A stretch of 64,000 bases of DNA from NCBI GenBank assembly GCA_037042915.1, contig CM073201.1:1984001-2048000 (forward strand). The letters are read 5' to 3'. Source of the DNA: Auricularia sp. M13 (Eukaryota > Basidiomycota > Agaricomycetes > Auriculariales > Auriculariaceae). How positions within the stretch are numbered: position 1 is the stretch's first letter; every line of letters starts with the position of its first letter. The notes under the pieces are model-generated. The model saw nothing but the letters and a program-made list of their open reading frames with translations. It was not told where the DNA came from and did not search any database. The position numbers were made by a program, and so were the translations under genes. Positions 32,497 to 43,493 of the stretch are shown here, in pieces.

Positions 32497-35190
32497 ATGA
32501 ACTCGCCCGCGGGGAACGCCGTCGCCACCAGCGACGAGGATTCGATCCTGTATGCCGTCGACAAGCTCGTCGAGCTCAAGCTGCCCGTGCCAGACACGAC
32601 CCAGCTGCATCTCTTTGCACCGAACGAGCCGCCGCTGCATGCGCTGCGAGAAATAGCACAGACCGCGTATTCCGTCTCACTGGCGCTCGCGTCGCACCAG
32701 TCGCTTGCCATAAACGAGCCGCGCACCATCACACTGCTCAGACAAGAGTCTCTGAGCTACCGTGTATTGCACAAAGTGCGTAATGCAGCCACCATCGTAT
32801 CTGGCACGAAGCGCCGACGCGTCAGTTTGCTCTCTGCAGAATATCGTGGACACGAACGCCACGATGCGGGCTTTGAAAGCGCGTTCTCATCAGGTGTACG
32901 GCGAGGACATCCCGCTCGACCGGAACGTGCTGTCTTGGATTATCCAGCGCCTCGAAACGTGGGGCAAGGCGGTGGGCATGGAGGTCTTCCACGAGCCCGC
33001 GCAGAACGGCGAGCTCACCTGCATGATGGCGGGCAAAGTCGTCGTGTGCGACATCGTCTTCTCCGTGAGCGACTCCAGCCCGGCGACGACGCTCAAAAGC
33101 CTCAAACTGAGCTACGCCTCCGCCACCGTCGCCAACATCGGCACGTCTCCCGTCTTCTATCCCAACGAACACGATAAATCCGAGAGCTACTCGCTTGACC
33201 AGTTTCTCTTGGACACCCTTGGCGCGTTCGTCGACGAGGTGCAGAAGGGCGACGACATCGTGCTCCCCGATGCGTCGCAGTCAGCTAAGCTCTCCGAGAC
33301 GTTTAGGAAGCATCTGGGCGACCTCATGAAATTGGATACGCTGGCGGCGGGCTCGGCTGCCGGCGAGCTGAGCATGGGGTGGCTAAATGGCGTCAACAAT
33401 GTCGCGGAGCTCTCATGGAGCGTGACACAAGCAGAGGAGGCTTTGCTTCGCTCGTAAGTGGATCGATTGGCCGTGAAAGTATGGCCTTGAACAATTACAG
33501 CCAGAGGGGAGGATTCAAGTCGCCATTGGACATCTTCTTGTCACGTTGTCACGCACTGCCGCTGCCATACCTCGCCGGAGCGAACGTCTCGTTCCTCGCG
33601 CACGTCTCGCCTCTGGCATACCTAAAGCTCATACGCGCCTCCCTCGACCGTTCCACCGACGCCCTGCTCGACGTTCCTCTCTCCACAATCCGGCGCTTCG
33701 TGCACCAGTCCTCCCGGGCGATGGCTTCACATGGGCCACACTCTCACTCCTCCCCGCGCTTTCCGACCCGGCCTACGCACCGGGTTTCTCGCTCTCGGCG
33801 CGCCCGGTCTTCGACCCGTACGTCGTCTTCCCGCCTCACGTCAAGCAGCAGCTGCCGCACCGCTTCCCCGAGGACGCGGAGAACCGGTACATGCTGACCA
33901 TCGAGGGCGGCATCGTCATGTCCGAGGCGCGGCTGCGCGACATTCAGCAGATCCTCGGGATTTCGTCCAACACCGCGCCCGATCTATTTGGGAGTATGCG
34001 GTACGGCTGGTCCGGCAGCTGGGTGGACTTGTTGGTGTGTGGCTGTCTCATTCAGCAGCTTTGGGAATCTGGTGTTGATGCGCCAGGCAGCTCAATCCGA
34101 CCAAAGGCGCGACTTCATACAGTTACATTGCCATCTACGTGCGTAGTAGGCTGCACCGTCTCAGCTCCTTCATTTACCAATAACGCAGCGCTCGCCGCAC
34201 AATCTACACCCGCTGCTGCGACTGCGTTTGACGACGCCAAATGAGCCGGGCTTTATCCTCGGACAGGTTCCCGTCCAGTCGTTGGAGCAAGTTTGGGCCG
34301 TCATGGAGGTATGATATAGCGATGCACTCTTATATGTTGCTCATAGCGAACCTTCACCCTCCAGATCGTCAGAGAACAAGCATGGATCAACGAAATCCTG
34401 ACAACGTGCGACTGGATGCCGGACCTGATCGACACGGGCATGCCAGCATTCCCCAATTACGGAGATCAGAGCTTGGATGCACTCGTCACGGGTGCGTTCA
34501 GCAAAACCCAATTCCAAACCGAGAGTGCTGAAATATGCGCGCAGGTACCTATGCCCCAGATTCGCTGCCCGTGCATATAACGATCCCTCCCACGCTTCCC
34601 ACGCTCGGGGCGGACGGTGCAGCGCAAATATCCCTCCCGCAACTGAGCATGGTTGTTCCGAGACACCACACGGAGGTGAGACGACCTACCGGCTGCCTGC
34701 GAGCTGATCTTTCTCATTCATGCCGTTTAGCCTATGATGCCGCGCACGTCCACCATCGTCCTGTCTCTAGATCCCTCGTCTCCCAAGGGAGTGCGGGTCG
34801 AGGTCGATGGTATGCTGACCAATGCTTTTGATGAGCCGGTGAGACGTGGGGGAGGGCTTGGTGTTGGCGGGCGATTATGGGCGGGACTCACCAGTTGAGT
34901 ATGGGCAGACTGTACATTAAATTCTAATGCCACAGCGTCTTTCTACATGTCCGGCAGGTCTAGTGAGGACTGGTTTGTTATCAATCCAATTCCTTGCCTG
35001 AGTAAGGCGCGTTTGGCTCCAGACAATTTGCTGAAGTCACCAGACGTGAAAGTCCGGGACAAAGCTGGCTCGTCCCTGGTATTGGATTCGAATGGTAAGA
35101 AGCAGGTTCAGCGACCCTAATTATTTGACAACGAGTGGTACAGGCTCGGAGGATAACGTGCTTGAAGGATCATTAGAATGCACGTCATGA
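32497..35190 (+). CDS. MED1: Mediator complex subunit 1-like
   Basis: A gene of about eleven exons, roughly 730 residues. It starts MNSPAGNAVATSDEDSILYA 96 bp from the divergent REC114 candidate. Recognisable blocks are DRNVLSWIIQRLETWGKAVG, GELTCMMAGKVVVCDIVFSV, LKLSYASATVANIGTSPVFY, SPLDIFLSRCHALPLPYLAG, ENRYMLTIEGGIVMSEARLR and, late in the protein, PNEPGFILGQVPVQSLEQVW. These fit fungal Med1 of the Mediator middle module, which links activators to RNA polymerase II. A frame change between TIRRFVHQ and VLPGDGFTWATLSLLP near 33708 is best explained by one missing base. The end is built from two short exons: VEVD joins SFYMSGRSSEDWFV by a GTATGC donor at 34810, and the last exon gives SEDNVLEGSLECTS. 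The family call is moderate. Confidence 0.6.
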
Positions 35191-35356
35191 CCCGCCGAGC
35201 TGAGAGGTATTATTTTGTTTCTGCAGGAAGTAGGTCCGTCGAGCGAATGGCTAAGCAAAATTTGATGTTCCAGCGGGGACGCAGTGAGGCGCGCATCTAT
35301 GCCACTGTTCAGCAGGGACATGAAACAAATCGAACGCCGATACGTACGGGTCGTAA

Positions 35357-35809
35357 TCAATATTTTCCAGCGACCAGCTTGCCGTCCGATTCCAATTCAG
35401 GGGTGCGTAGTTGGAGATCGGGTGACGTGCCAGGCATCGACATCGCGCAGTCGCAAAGAGCGGGTTTCTCGTCCTTCTCCATCATGTAGAACGTGTCCAC
35501 GTCCGTCCGCGCAGCGACGGCGGCCTTGCGGATGGTTTCCCAGCGGGCTCTTCGGAACGCGCACCGTGCGCACCCGAGCCTGCACATAGACGGCTCCGTT
35601 TCCGACTGGCGCCGCGGTCGCGACGCGTCGGATGGGTTCATGGCGTTGAGCTCGTGGGGCAGACGCAGATTTCGCGCAAGCCATGTGACGCGCAGGATTT
35701 CGAACGCTCTGGCCGTCCAGCGGGCGAGGATGACAAGCAGCGCGGCCGCGAGGATGACAGCGACGCAGCAGAGGCCGATATTTGTCTGCGTCCACACGGC
35801 CTCCACCAT
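35357..35809 (-). CDS. Small one-TM protein of unknown function
   Basis: A single-exon frame of 150 residues beginning MVEAVWTQTN. A hydrophobic segment (GLCCVAVILAAALLVILA) at about residues 12-30 would span a membrane, followed by a basic stretch (RWTARAFEILRVTWLARNLR) that would face the cytosol. The remainder is Arg/Ser-rich with several Cys (SMCRLGCARCAF, CDCAMSM). No family is recognised. The ATG at 35809 is the only one before the TM segment. It lies convergent to MED1, with about 165 bases between the two ends. Codon use is ordinary; the gene could still be a chance frame. Confidence 0.4.
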   Translation of the reverse strand: MVEAVWTQTNIGLCCVAVILAAALLVILARWTARAFEILRVTWLARNLRLPHELNAMNPSDASRPRRQSETEPSMCRLGCARCAFRRARWETIRKAAVAARTDVDTFYMMEKDEKPALCDCAMSMPGTSPDLQLRTPELESDGKLVAGKY

Positions 35810-36607
35810 GACAGTCAGAGGGGGATGGAAGACGCCTGCGATGCCGGTGTACCATGGACATGCATGATGGGGTGCGGCGCGGAAGAGGTGAGAGGAGGAA
35901 GAAGACGGGTGCCGGCCTCCTTTACCTCACCCCTAACTTATGCAACGTACAGCATCCGACGTCGGAAGTCGACCAAAATTACAGGAGTTACCCATCGTGG
36001 TCCATAGTGTGCATATCGTGGTTTCCACTGCATATTCTAACAGCAAAAGGAACTTCAGTGTGCGGAGTTTGAATGCGTGTCAATGTTTGGCCAGCTTTGC
36101 ATACGTATCGAATACATACTGTAATACCCCGCCAGTAACTGCCGTTACCTGAGGTTTATTTAAATTCCTCTCGTGTTCCCTGACTGCCTGAGGGACGAGA
36201 GAGGGTCATCATATACGATCTATTCAGAGCCCATATGAGGGCACCTTGCTGGCATGCATACTCAAGCATATATGTCGCCACCTCTCCCGGCTCTGGCGCT
36301 TTTGCAATGTCGATGTTCACCCCAGCACTTTTCAGCTCCGCGCACTGATTCAGGCTCACTCGTGGTACAAAGCATACAGCTGTACAGATTACCAACGAAA
36401 AGGAACAAGAAAGCGTCTGGACACAAAAAACCCGATATACTACAACGAACAACGTCGAAACAACGAACAATGTGAAACTACTAGTGGGGCGATTGATGCG
36501 TAGGATAATCATCGACATAACACCGACAGAGTGGAAGGAAACGAAACCTAATAAGATACCTATTGCGATTATTAAGAGGAATGCGATTTGAGTCGTACTG
36601 ATACTGT
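35810..36607. other. Intergenic, nothing recognised
   Basis: Moderately AT-rich stretch between the small one-TM gene and the 3' end of the PDK1-type kinase. Short frames only. Confidence 0.5.
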
Positions 36608-38921
36608 TCAAGAAGTGGTCCGCGCGCCGCCGCCCATTGCGCCGCGCAAGAGCGTCACCCACCGCTCGGAAGCGGCTGCATCCGACGCGAGGATAATGTG
36701 GTTGCGACTTGCCTGCAAGGTGTGAGTTGAGCACAAAAGGTACAAGGCGAAATGTCGCTGTGAACATACTGTCCGAAGGGTGAACATACGTTCACCTGGC
36801 ACCGCATCAACACCCAAGATTGTGCCGCCAGCCGCGCCCTCTCCGACACCATTGGCATCTCCGGGAAACTGGAGGACAGCTTCTGTCCGCCAGACTCCGC
36901 GCGTGGCCCGCAGGAGGATCAGGCGGCTCGGCGACGCAGTGAGGCAGAGCGCGCCTGGGCGGTCCTTGCGCACGATCCCGCCCAGTATCTCGCGCCTGAA
37001 ATGCACGCGCGAGATGAAGGACACGCTTTCGCCAGGCGCGAGCATCCTGAAGTCCGTCAGTACCAAGAGGCGCGCGAAATTACGACAGTAACTGACCGAG
37101 TAATTTGTTGCAGTGGTATGCTTGTATCGTGCGTGGTCGAGTGGTCGAGAGACGATGCTGTCCCGTCGCTTGAATGAGACTGCGAACCGCTCCTCTGGGG
37201 TGCACGCGGTTGCAGGGAATCGCGGTCCCGCCCGCGCGGGTCCTCTTCCTCGCCGTGTCGATGGTGCAGTTCGAGGCTCTGAACGCCCTCCACGACCTGC
37301 TCAAGCGCAGCATCCGGCAGTTCCAGCTCCCGTTCCGGCACAAAACCACCGTCAAACTCGTCCCAGTCATTGGCCGCATCACGCTCCGGCTCGGGCTCGC
37401 GTTTGACCATTCCCGGCTCTATAGGCGGCGCCTGGACGCGCCACAGAGCCGCCCAGTCGACAGGCGCCAATCCGTCCTCAGGGCGGGCGTCTGCGAAGAA
37501 TGCATGCGCTTTCAGCTCTTCTGGGCCGCTGTTCGGCGCGGCACCAAGACGCTCAGCTGGGTCGAGCGGCTGCGAGATGTCAGCGGCGTGTCATTAGGGT
37601 TATAGACAAGGAAGAGATGTCGTACGAGTAGCCGCTCAATGAGGTCCCGCGCGGGCGGTCCAGCCATTCAGGAAACGGTGTGTGCTCGCCCTTCTTGATT
37701 TTCTGGAAGGTGAGGAATTCGGTGAGCGCATGGAAAGGAATTGGCCAGTAAGCAATTCGAAGAGGATGCAGCCAATAGCGTAAAGGTCTGAACTGCACGG
37801 AGGGTCAGAGAGGCCACTGTGCAGAGCAGAACATTCTCACCTCTTGCAGGCATACTTGTATTGGTCGAGCAAGAGTTCCGGGGAGACATATTGCGGCGAA
37901 CCAACGAAGGAACGCGTCGTTTCTATGTATCGAAGATCAGATAAGCCGATAGCAGGCAAAATACGACTACACACCGCGATCCTCAACGAACGCGCCATCT
38001 TGACCACGGCGTAGAACCTTGGCCGACCCGAAGTCGGCAAGCTTCATGCGCCAGTCCGAGTCCAGCAGAATGTTCTCGGGTTTCATGTCGCGATGTATGA
38101 CACCACGGTCGTGCATCCAGGTGACGGTGTCTACGATCTGTGCTGTGTAGTACCGTGCGCAGGGGAGAGAAAGCGAGCCGAGTTTCCGCACGAGTGACTG
38201 CAGGTCGCCATTTGTGGCCAAGGAAGTGACAAAGTCTGGCACAAGATCAGCGGGCGCGGCGCAGGTAGAGGTAGGACTGACAAAGCGAAGCCTGGTCCTG
38301 GAATGTCCAGTATAAATGAATGACTCCCGGATGGCCGCCAGCAGTGAGAATGGCCAGCGCGTCCCGCTCGGACGTGGCGTATTTGACCTTGTCCTTCTTG
38401 ATGAGATGCATTTTCGAGATGACTTTGATCGCGTAGGCCTTGCCGGTGGCCTTATGCGTCGCTGAGACAACCTACGCGTTGGGCAGCGTAAGGCGCCTCG
38501 GCACAGGGAAGTGGTGCGCAGAGCGTACCTCGGAGTAGGAGCCCTCGCCGAGCGTGTCCCCGAAGGCAAAGTCGGCGCGGGTGATGGCCTGTCTGCCGTG
38601 CACAGGCGGCCCACGCGCGCGCGGCGTGGGCGGGCCATTATCCGCGTGCTTGATACCGCCCGCCGGCAGCGTGATATGCGGCCGGGGCTGGACGGCAGCA
38701 GTGGCAGCGGCAGCGTCGAGGGGCTCGCGGTCCCTGGAGCCCTGTCCCCGGCGGGGCGGCGAGAACGCGCGCTGCGGCCGTTCGCGCGTCGGCGTGACGG
38801 GCACGTTGACCGAGCTGGACGACGACGAGGACGAGCTGGACGACATTACGCTCGCATTGCGCGACAACTGCGCCAGCGCAGTGGGCGACGTCGGCGACGG
38901 CGAGCGCGGAGTGAGTATCAT
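36608..38921 (-). CDS. PKH1: PDK1/Pkh-type AGC protein kinase with C-terminal PH-like domain
   Basis: Starts MILTPRSPSPTSPTALAQLS at 38921. After a Ser/Pro-rich tail the kinase domain reads FAFGDTLGEGSYSEVVSATH, AYAIKVISKMHLIKKDKVKY, YFVTSLATNGDLQSLVRKLG, HRDMKPENILL, DFGSAK, TTRSFVGSPQYVSPELLLD and SDLYAIGCILFELLTGQ. The RSFVGSPQYVSPE activation segment and the HLIKKDKVKY element are PDK1 hallmarks. The C-terminus (FRMLAPGESVSFISRVHFRR, CLTASPSRLILLRATRG, NHIILASDAAASERWVTLL) is a PH-like domain. By family it phosphorylates the activation loops of AGC kinases in the sphingolipid and TOR2 pathways. Two missing-base sites disrupt the frame in conserved kinase segments: near 37736 (TGQ-FPFHALTEFLTFQKI) and near 37657 (FPEWLD-PPARDLIERLL). 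The start is 42 bp from that of the divergent MCR1 gene. Confidence 0.88.
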
Positions 38922-38962
38922 GAACCGAAGAGACTGAGGCTGGCGGCGAACACCGACGAGAC

Positions 38963-40289
38963 ATGTTGCGAACCGCCTTCCGCTCGCTCGTACGCCGCAT
39001 ACACGCCCTGCCGCCGCAGCTAACACGCGTCTAGGCGCAGCCAGCACGGCGCTATGCCACCAGGCCGCACCGCCAGCCAAGGGCAGCAACACAGCGCTGT
39101 GGCTGCTCGGTGCCGGCGCCGCAGGCCTCGGCGGCGTCGCCTACTACAGCTACAGCTCTGCCAGCGCCCCGCCGCCGGCGCCGCTGAAGAGCGCGCTCGA
39201 CAAGGACAACTTTGTCGAGTTCCCGCTCAAGAAGGTCATCCCCTACAACCACAACACGTCGACGTGCGCGCCCGCCGCTGCCCGCTGAGCTGCTTATTAA
39301 CGCCGGCCAAGATTCATCTTCGAGCTCCCGAGGGCACCGCGTCGCTGCTCCCCGTCGCGTCTTGCGTCGTCGTCAAGGCCGAGAACCTGAAGGACGCGAA
39401 GACCGACAAGCCTGTCATCCGCCCTACACGCCCATCTCGCCCTCAGAGCAGCCTGGAGAGCTCGCGTTCCTCATCAAGAAATACGACACTGGCGTCGCGT
39501 CCAAATTCATCCACGAAATGAAGGTCGGCGACAAGCTGGCCATCAAGGGCCCCATTCCCAAGTTCCCCTACAAAGGTGCGTCTGGCGCGTTCTTGCTGCT
39601 AAACTAAACGCCTACACCGGTTGCTTCAGTCAACGAGTTCGACGAGGTCGCCCTTATTGGCGGTGGTTCTGGCATGTGCGTTCCCCCGTTCTTTGTAGCC
39701 GCAGACGCGCTTGCTAAGCACACAACGTCGGCAATAGCACGCCGCTTTATCAGGTACGTGCTGAGCGCCCCGTACTGCACGCACTCGCGACTAACATGGC
39801 ACGCAGATTCTGGAATACGCCCTTGCCGATAAGACCAACAAGACCAAATTTAAGCTGCTCTTTGCGAACGTGACCGAGCAAGATATTCTGCTCCGCGAAA
39901 CGTTCGATGCCTGGAAGAAGCAGTTCCCCGACAAGTTCGATGTTGTCTACGTGCTCGACAAGCCGCCCAAGGGCTGGTCAGGTACGTTCCACCGTACAAT
40001 TTTTTTGCGGAATTTAGCTGTTCTGTATAGGCCCGTCGGGATACATTACCAAGGACCTGTTGAAGATGCATCTTGCGCCTGCCAGTCTCAAAGAAAAGGT
40101 GAAGGTTTTCGTATGTGGTCCGCCGCCGCAGGTGGCCGCTCTCGCGGGAAAGAAGGATGGCATGAAGCAGGGTGAGCTTGCAGGCCAGCTCAAGGAATTG
40201 GGATACACCGAAGAGCAGGTGAGCGGGGCCATCCTGCACCCGGATTGTGGACACTGATAACGACGCTGTCGCAGGTGTACAAGTTCTGA
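38963..40289 (+). CDS. MCR1: NADH-cytochrome b5 reductase, mitochondrial type
   Basis: About 335 residues. A mitochondrial presequence MLRTAFRSLPARRYAT is formed by joining exon 1 to 39041 across a 51-base intron (38990-39040) that has a CTAAC branch site. A hydrophobic anchor (NTALWLLGAGAAGLGGVAYY) follows. The reductase core shows FVEFPLKKVIPYNHNTSTFI, FAD motif RPYTPISPSE, GPIPKFPYK, the NADH-binding EVALIGGGSGITPLYQ, FANVTEQDILLR and VFVCGPPPQ; it ends EEQVYKF. The enzyme passes electrons from NADH to cytochrome b5 or D-erythroascorbyl radicals at the outer membrane. Three single bases appear to be missing (about 39060, 39327 and 39422); the last one splits the near-invariant RPYT motif. 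A 16-base exon (39738-39753) supplies TPLYQ. Confidence 0.92.
39738..39753 (+). other. 16-base microexon of MCR1
   Basis: CACGCCGCTTTATCAG between an AATAG acceptor and a GTACGT donor. It completes GGGSGI-TPLYQ-ILEYAL of the NADH-binding fold in a single frame. Confidence 0.8.
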
Positions 40290-40650
40290 GCGTATTTGTG
40301 CCCCTAGAACTAACAGGAATTAAATATTGAACATCATTTCCCAGCCATAGCGGGTTCATCTGATGAAGGAGCTTCATTTTCTTCGGTGTTTTCTTCTCAC
40401 TGTTGGAATGATCAGGCTCGCACTTGCGTTCCGAATCTGTTTCAAGCGATTGTTTCATGTTCATTGGGAAAATTCAGTATCAATTCCGACCTGTTGCCAA
40501 TGAGTTCAGCACTCAAAGATCTTGGGATTTCAGCTTATCGGGCAGATAGCAAGCGACGTGATTAGCGCGCAAGAGACGGTCTCAAAGGCGGCGTCGGCCG
40601 ACAGCGCGTTCGTTCGTCGAGTCACTTGCTACAGCTTGTCTACTGCAAAA
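40290..40650. other. Intergenic, nothing recognised
   Basis: Terminator side of MCR1 and promoter side of ILV6. No motif supported. Confidence 0.45.
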
Positions 40651-41825
40651 ATGCTCGCCGTCGCGCGGGCTGCGCGTGTCTCCAGCCGTAATGGACTTCT
40701 CTCTGCTAGGCGTAACCTAGCGACTTCGGCAGTGACAGCGTCGTCGCGTCCAACGGGCGACTCGACATCCGCCATTGACTACAAATCGACGCACCGGTCG
40801 CGTCCCCCGCCCCTGCCGCAGCCCACGACGCGCAGTATCACTGCGGAGGAGGCGGTCACCAACATTCTTTACAACACGCCCCCGCCGTCGCTCGAGCCGT
40901 TCAAAAAGTGCGTCGCATCGACTTCTCCCGCGGAGTGCCGATTGTTTTCATCATGCAACCTGCAGGCACGTCCTCAATTGCCTCGTGCAGAACGAGCCCG
41001 GCGTGCTTTCGCGCGTCTCGGGCATTCTGGCCGGCCGCGGATTCAACATAGACTCTTTAGTCGTGTGCCGCACCGAAATTCGCGACTTGAGCAGAATGTC
41101 CATCGTGATCACGGGCCAGGACGGCGTTGTTGAGCAGGCCCGGCGCCAGCTTGAGGATCTCGTGCGTTTGAATGACACTCTATGCATTCCAAGCATGGCT
41201 TAGCGACTCCCGTACCGTATAGGTGCCTGTGTGGGCTGTCCTGGACTATACTGACACGCCTATGATCACGCGGGAGCTGCTGCTCGTGAAACTGTCCATT
41301 CTCGGGCCCGAATACCTGGAGGACCAGCTCGCCGGCGGCCCCTCGCACGAGCCACGGCGCCCCGACCCCGTCGCCGCCCCCGACAGCGATCAGCGTGAGG
41401 CGCTGGCCCAGTCCTTTGAGCATGCCGGAGATCCCTTACCGCCCGCGCCAGTTCCGCTTACGCCCGCCGAGGCCCTCCGTCTGAAGAATCAGTACCTGGA
41501 CGCCATCGCGACGCTATCCGAGCAGTTCGACGCGAAGATCGTCGACGTGAGCGAGCACAGCGTCATCGTCGAGATGACGGGCAAGACGCGCCGCGTCGAG
41601 GCTTTCCTGAAGCTTGTTAGGCCGTTTGGCATCCTTGAGAGCGCGCGTACGGGTATGTTCCTCCCAGATTTTGTTTGCACGTGACTTCCCGCGGAGTGCT
41701 CATGACCTGCTTGTTTTGCAGGTGTTATGGCGATGCCGCGCACCCCTATTCGCGATGCTGACGAGGAGGACGAGGCTCTGGCGGACGTTGGCCCCGTCGA
41801 CGCATCGATGCTTCCGCCTGGCTAA
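40651..41825 (+). CDS. ILV6: Acetolactate synthase small (regulatory) subunit
   Basis: Four exons, about 330 residues. A mitochondrial presequence (MLAVARAARVSSRNGLLSAR, then RNLATSAV) precedes ITAEEAVTNILYNTPPPS. The first ACT domain reads HVLNCLVQNEPGVLSRVSGI, LAGRGFNIDSLVVCRTEIRD, LSRMSIVITGQDGVVEQAR; the second block contains VPVWAVLDYTDTPMITRELL and FDAKIVDVSEHSVIVEMTGK, then RVEAFLKLVRPFGILESART. It ends VGPVDASMLPPG. The subunit activates Ilv2 and confers valine feedback inhibition in branched-chain amino acid synthesis. A loop (residues about 205-245) between the halves is longer than in bacteria, as in other fungal Ilv6 proteins. All exon phases join without correction. Confidence 0.95.
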
Positions 41826-43364
41826 ACCTCGCAGGAGTGTCAAGCCGCAAGGAAATATGCTTGCAGGTTTCTCCCTGCTGACGTTGCAATGGGCTCGAGT
41901 TGTTGGAAAGTAGTGTACGGGTTGCGTGCGTGCTATAATTGACTTCACTTTCCTCTTTCCAGCGTGACCTATGTTTCTGAACGTCAGGAGAGCCGATAAT
42001 TGTTTACCAACATGACATGTTGAACGACAAGCAAGCATCATGCAATGGTCCGATGCGTCCGAAACTACGAAACAACCGTCCACGAGTTTGCCTCGTGTGG
42101 ACACCTCCGCGAATCCTGAGCTTGCCACTACGCCACGAAATACATAAAATCGCCACGCTGTGCACGTCCTCGAGTCGGTCTTCGGTCCGGTCAATGGCGG
42201 GCAGTCGACGGCGAACCGGTGAACAACGGCATGCGACCCGACCACAGCCATGATGCAGAGTTAAGCGTTGTCTAGATGCTGTCGCCGATGCTCATGTGAG
42301 CAGCGCAACACCAGAGGATCGCGGGGTAATGTAACAGCGCATAATATCACGGCGGGGGATGCCCTGAGATGAATGAAGCTACGGTCAGCGCTGCTGGCGA
42401 TGCAGAGATGGTGCAGTGGTCCGCCGCTAGTGCAGTGAGACATGGTGCACGATGGCGAACGATTATCAGCAGCGACCCTTGATATGTGGTCGTTTATCTG
42501 TTCCGCAGGGCTGCGGCACGACGGGTGCCCAGGACGTACGTGAGCACGAGCTCCGACAGAAGCCTAATGTTTGTGCGCGGCCGCGAGTAAAGTCAATGCG
42601 AGTATCGCGGGATGCAACGCATGGTACATGGCGCCCTGGCTGAACTTCGGACAAGGCCGGCCCTTCCTCTGCCCTGTTCTCAGACAAGAACTCTTCTAAT
42701 CCTACGAAAATCGGGGTCTTGTTGCGTCGTCCTGGACTAGATCTTTGGGGGACCTTCCCTTGTTGCACATGACAATTTCATAGCGAGCTGGGATCGATCC
42801 CGCGTCATGCGCAGATTGCTCCTGGGCTCCCGGAAATGAAGCCGCGCAGACACGCTCCGCCGACCCAGCGTTCTGCTCCTGCCTAATGGGGGCAGTTGCA
42901 GCGCCAGAGAAGGACTGTCTGGCCGGGTGCGCTCGCGGTCTGGTCCGCTTCCCGTCTTCTGGGTGCCCGCCTGCCCTTCTTGGCCCTATTGTAATCCAGC
43001 TCTCCTCCTGCCCAGCTGTCAACGGACGCGCACCCCATCTCCGGTTTCAGGGCTGCTGCGACCTTCCCGATCTGTGCGCTTCATCTCGGAGCGGAACGTC
43101 ACCTCAGTGCAGCGGCCACGGGGCGCCTGCAACGGCTCTCACGCTCACAGCTGCCGCGTCTGCACCCCGTGCCATTCATCGGCCCAGCCCTGGCCGTCCC
43201 TCGCGCCCCGCACCGCGTCCCCCGCACTGCGCATGGCCTCGAGAATGAACGCAATCCTGGCGATGAACTCGGCATGCGCTCGGTCAACATCTCCGAATAC
43301 TGATACGGAGGATACAACTGTCAGACACGCAAATATTCCCTCGGAAATCCGGGTGCGGTAGCGG
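41826..43364. other. Gene-poor 1.5 kb
   Basis: No coding pattern on either strand. A stretch at 42787-42812 read on the minus strand resembles a tRNA T-arm (GGGATCGATCCC), but the other arms are missing. Confidence 0.5.
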
Positions 43365-43372
43365 TATATAAT
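43365..43372 (+). promoter_or_regulatory. TATA box upstream of HMG-box gene
   Basis: TATATAAT about 130 bases before the first plausible ATG (43494) of the HMG-box gene. Confidence 0.4.
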
Positions 43373-43493
43373 ACCGGGCCAGACTTGCCGTGCTATTGTC
43401 CGCTTCCCCCCTCCCCACTTCCGTGGCGCTCCTGCATCGGGCATCCCATTGTCTCCTGCCCTTCCGCGCATAACGTGTTGGGATCACTCGACC

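Noticed and set aside
31770-32732. 320-codon minus-strand frame spanning REC114 and MED1 starts
   Set aside because: Part of it is the true REC114 middle frame after the missing base; the rest is shadow.
42780-42850. tRNA-like T-arm on the minus strand
   Set aside because: Only GGGATCGATCCC resembles a T-arm; no acceptor, D or anticodon arm can be formed.
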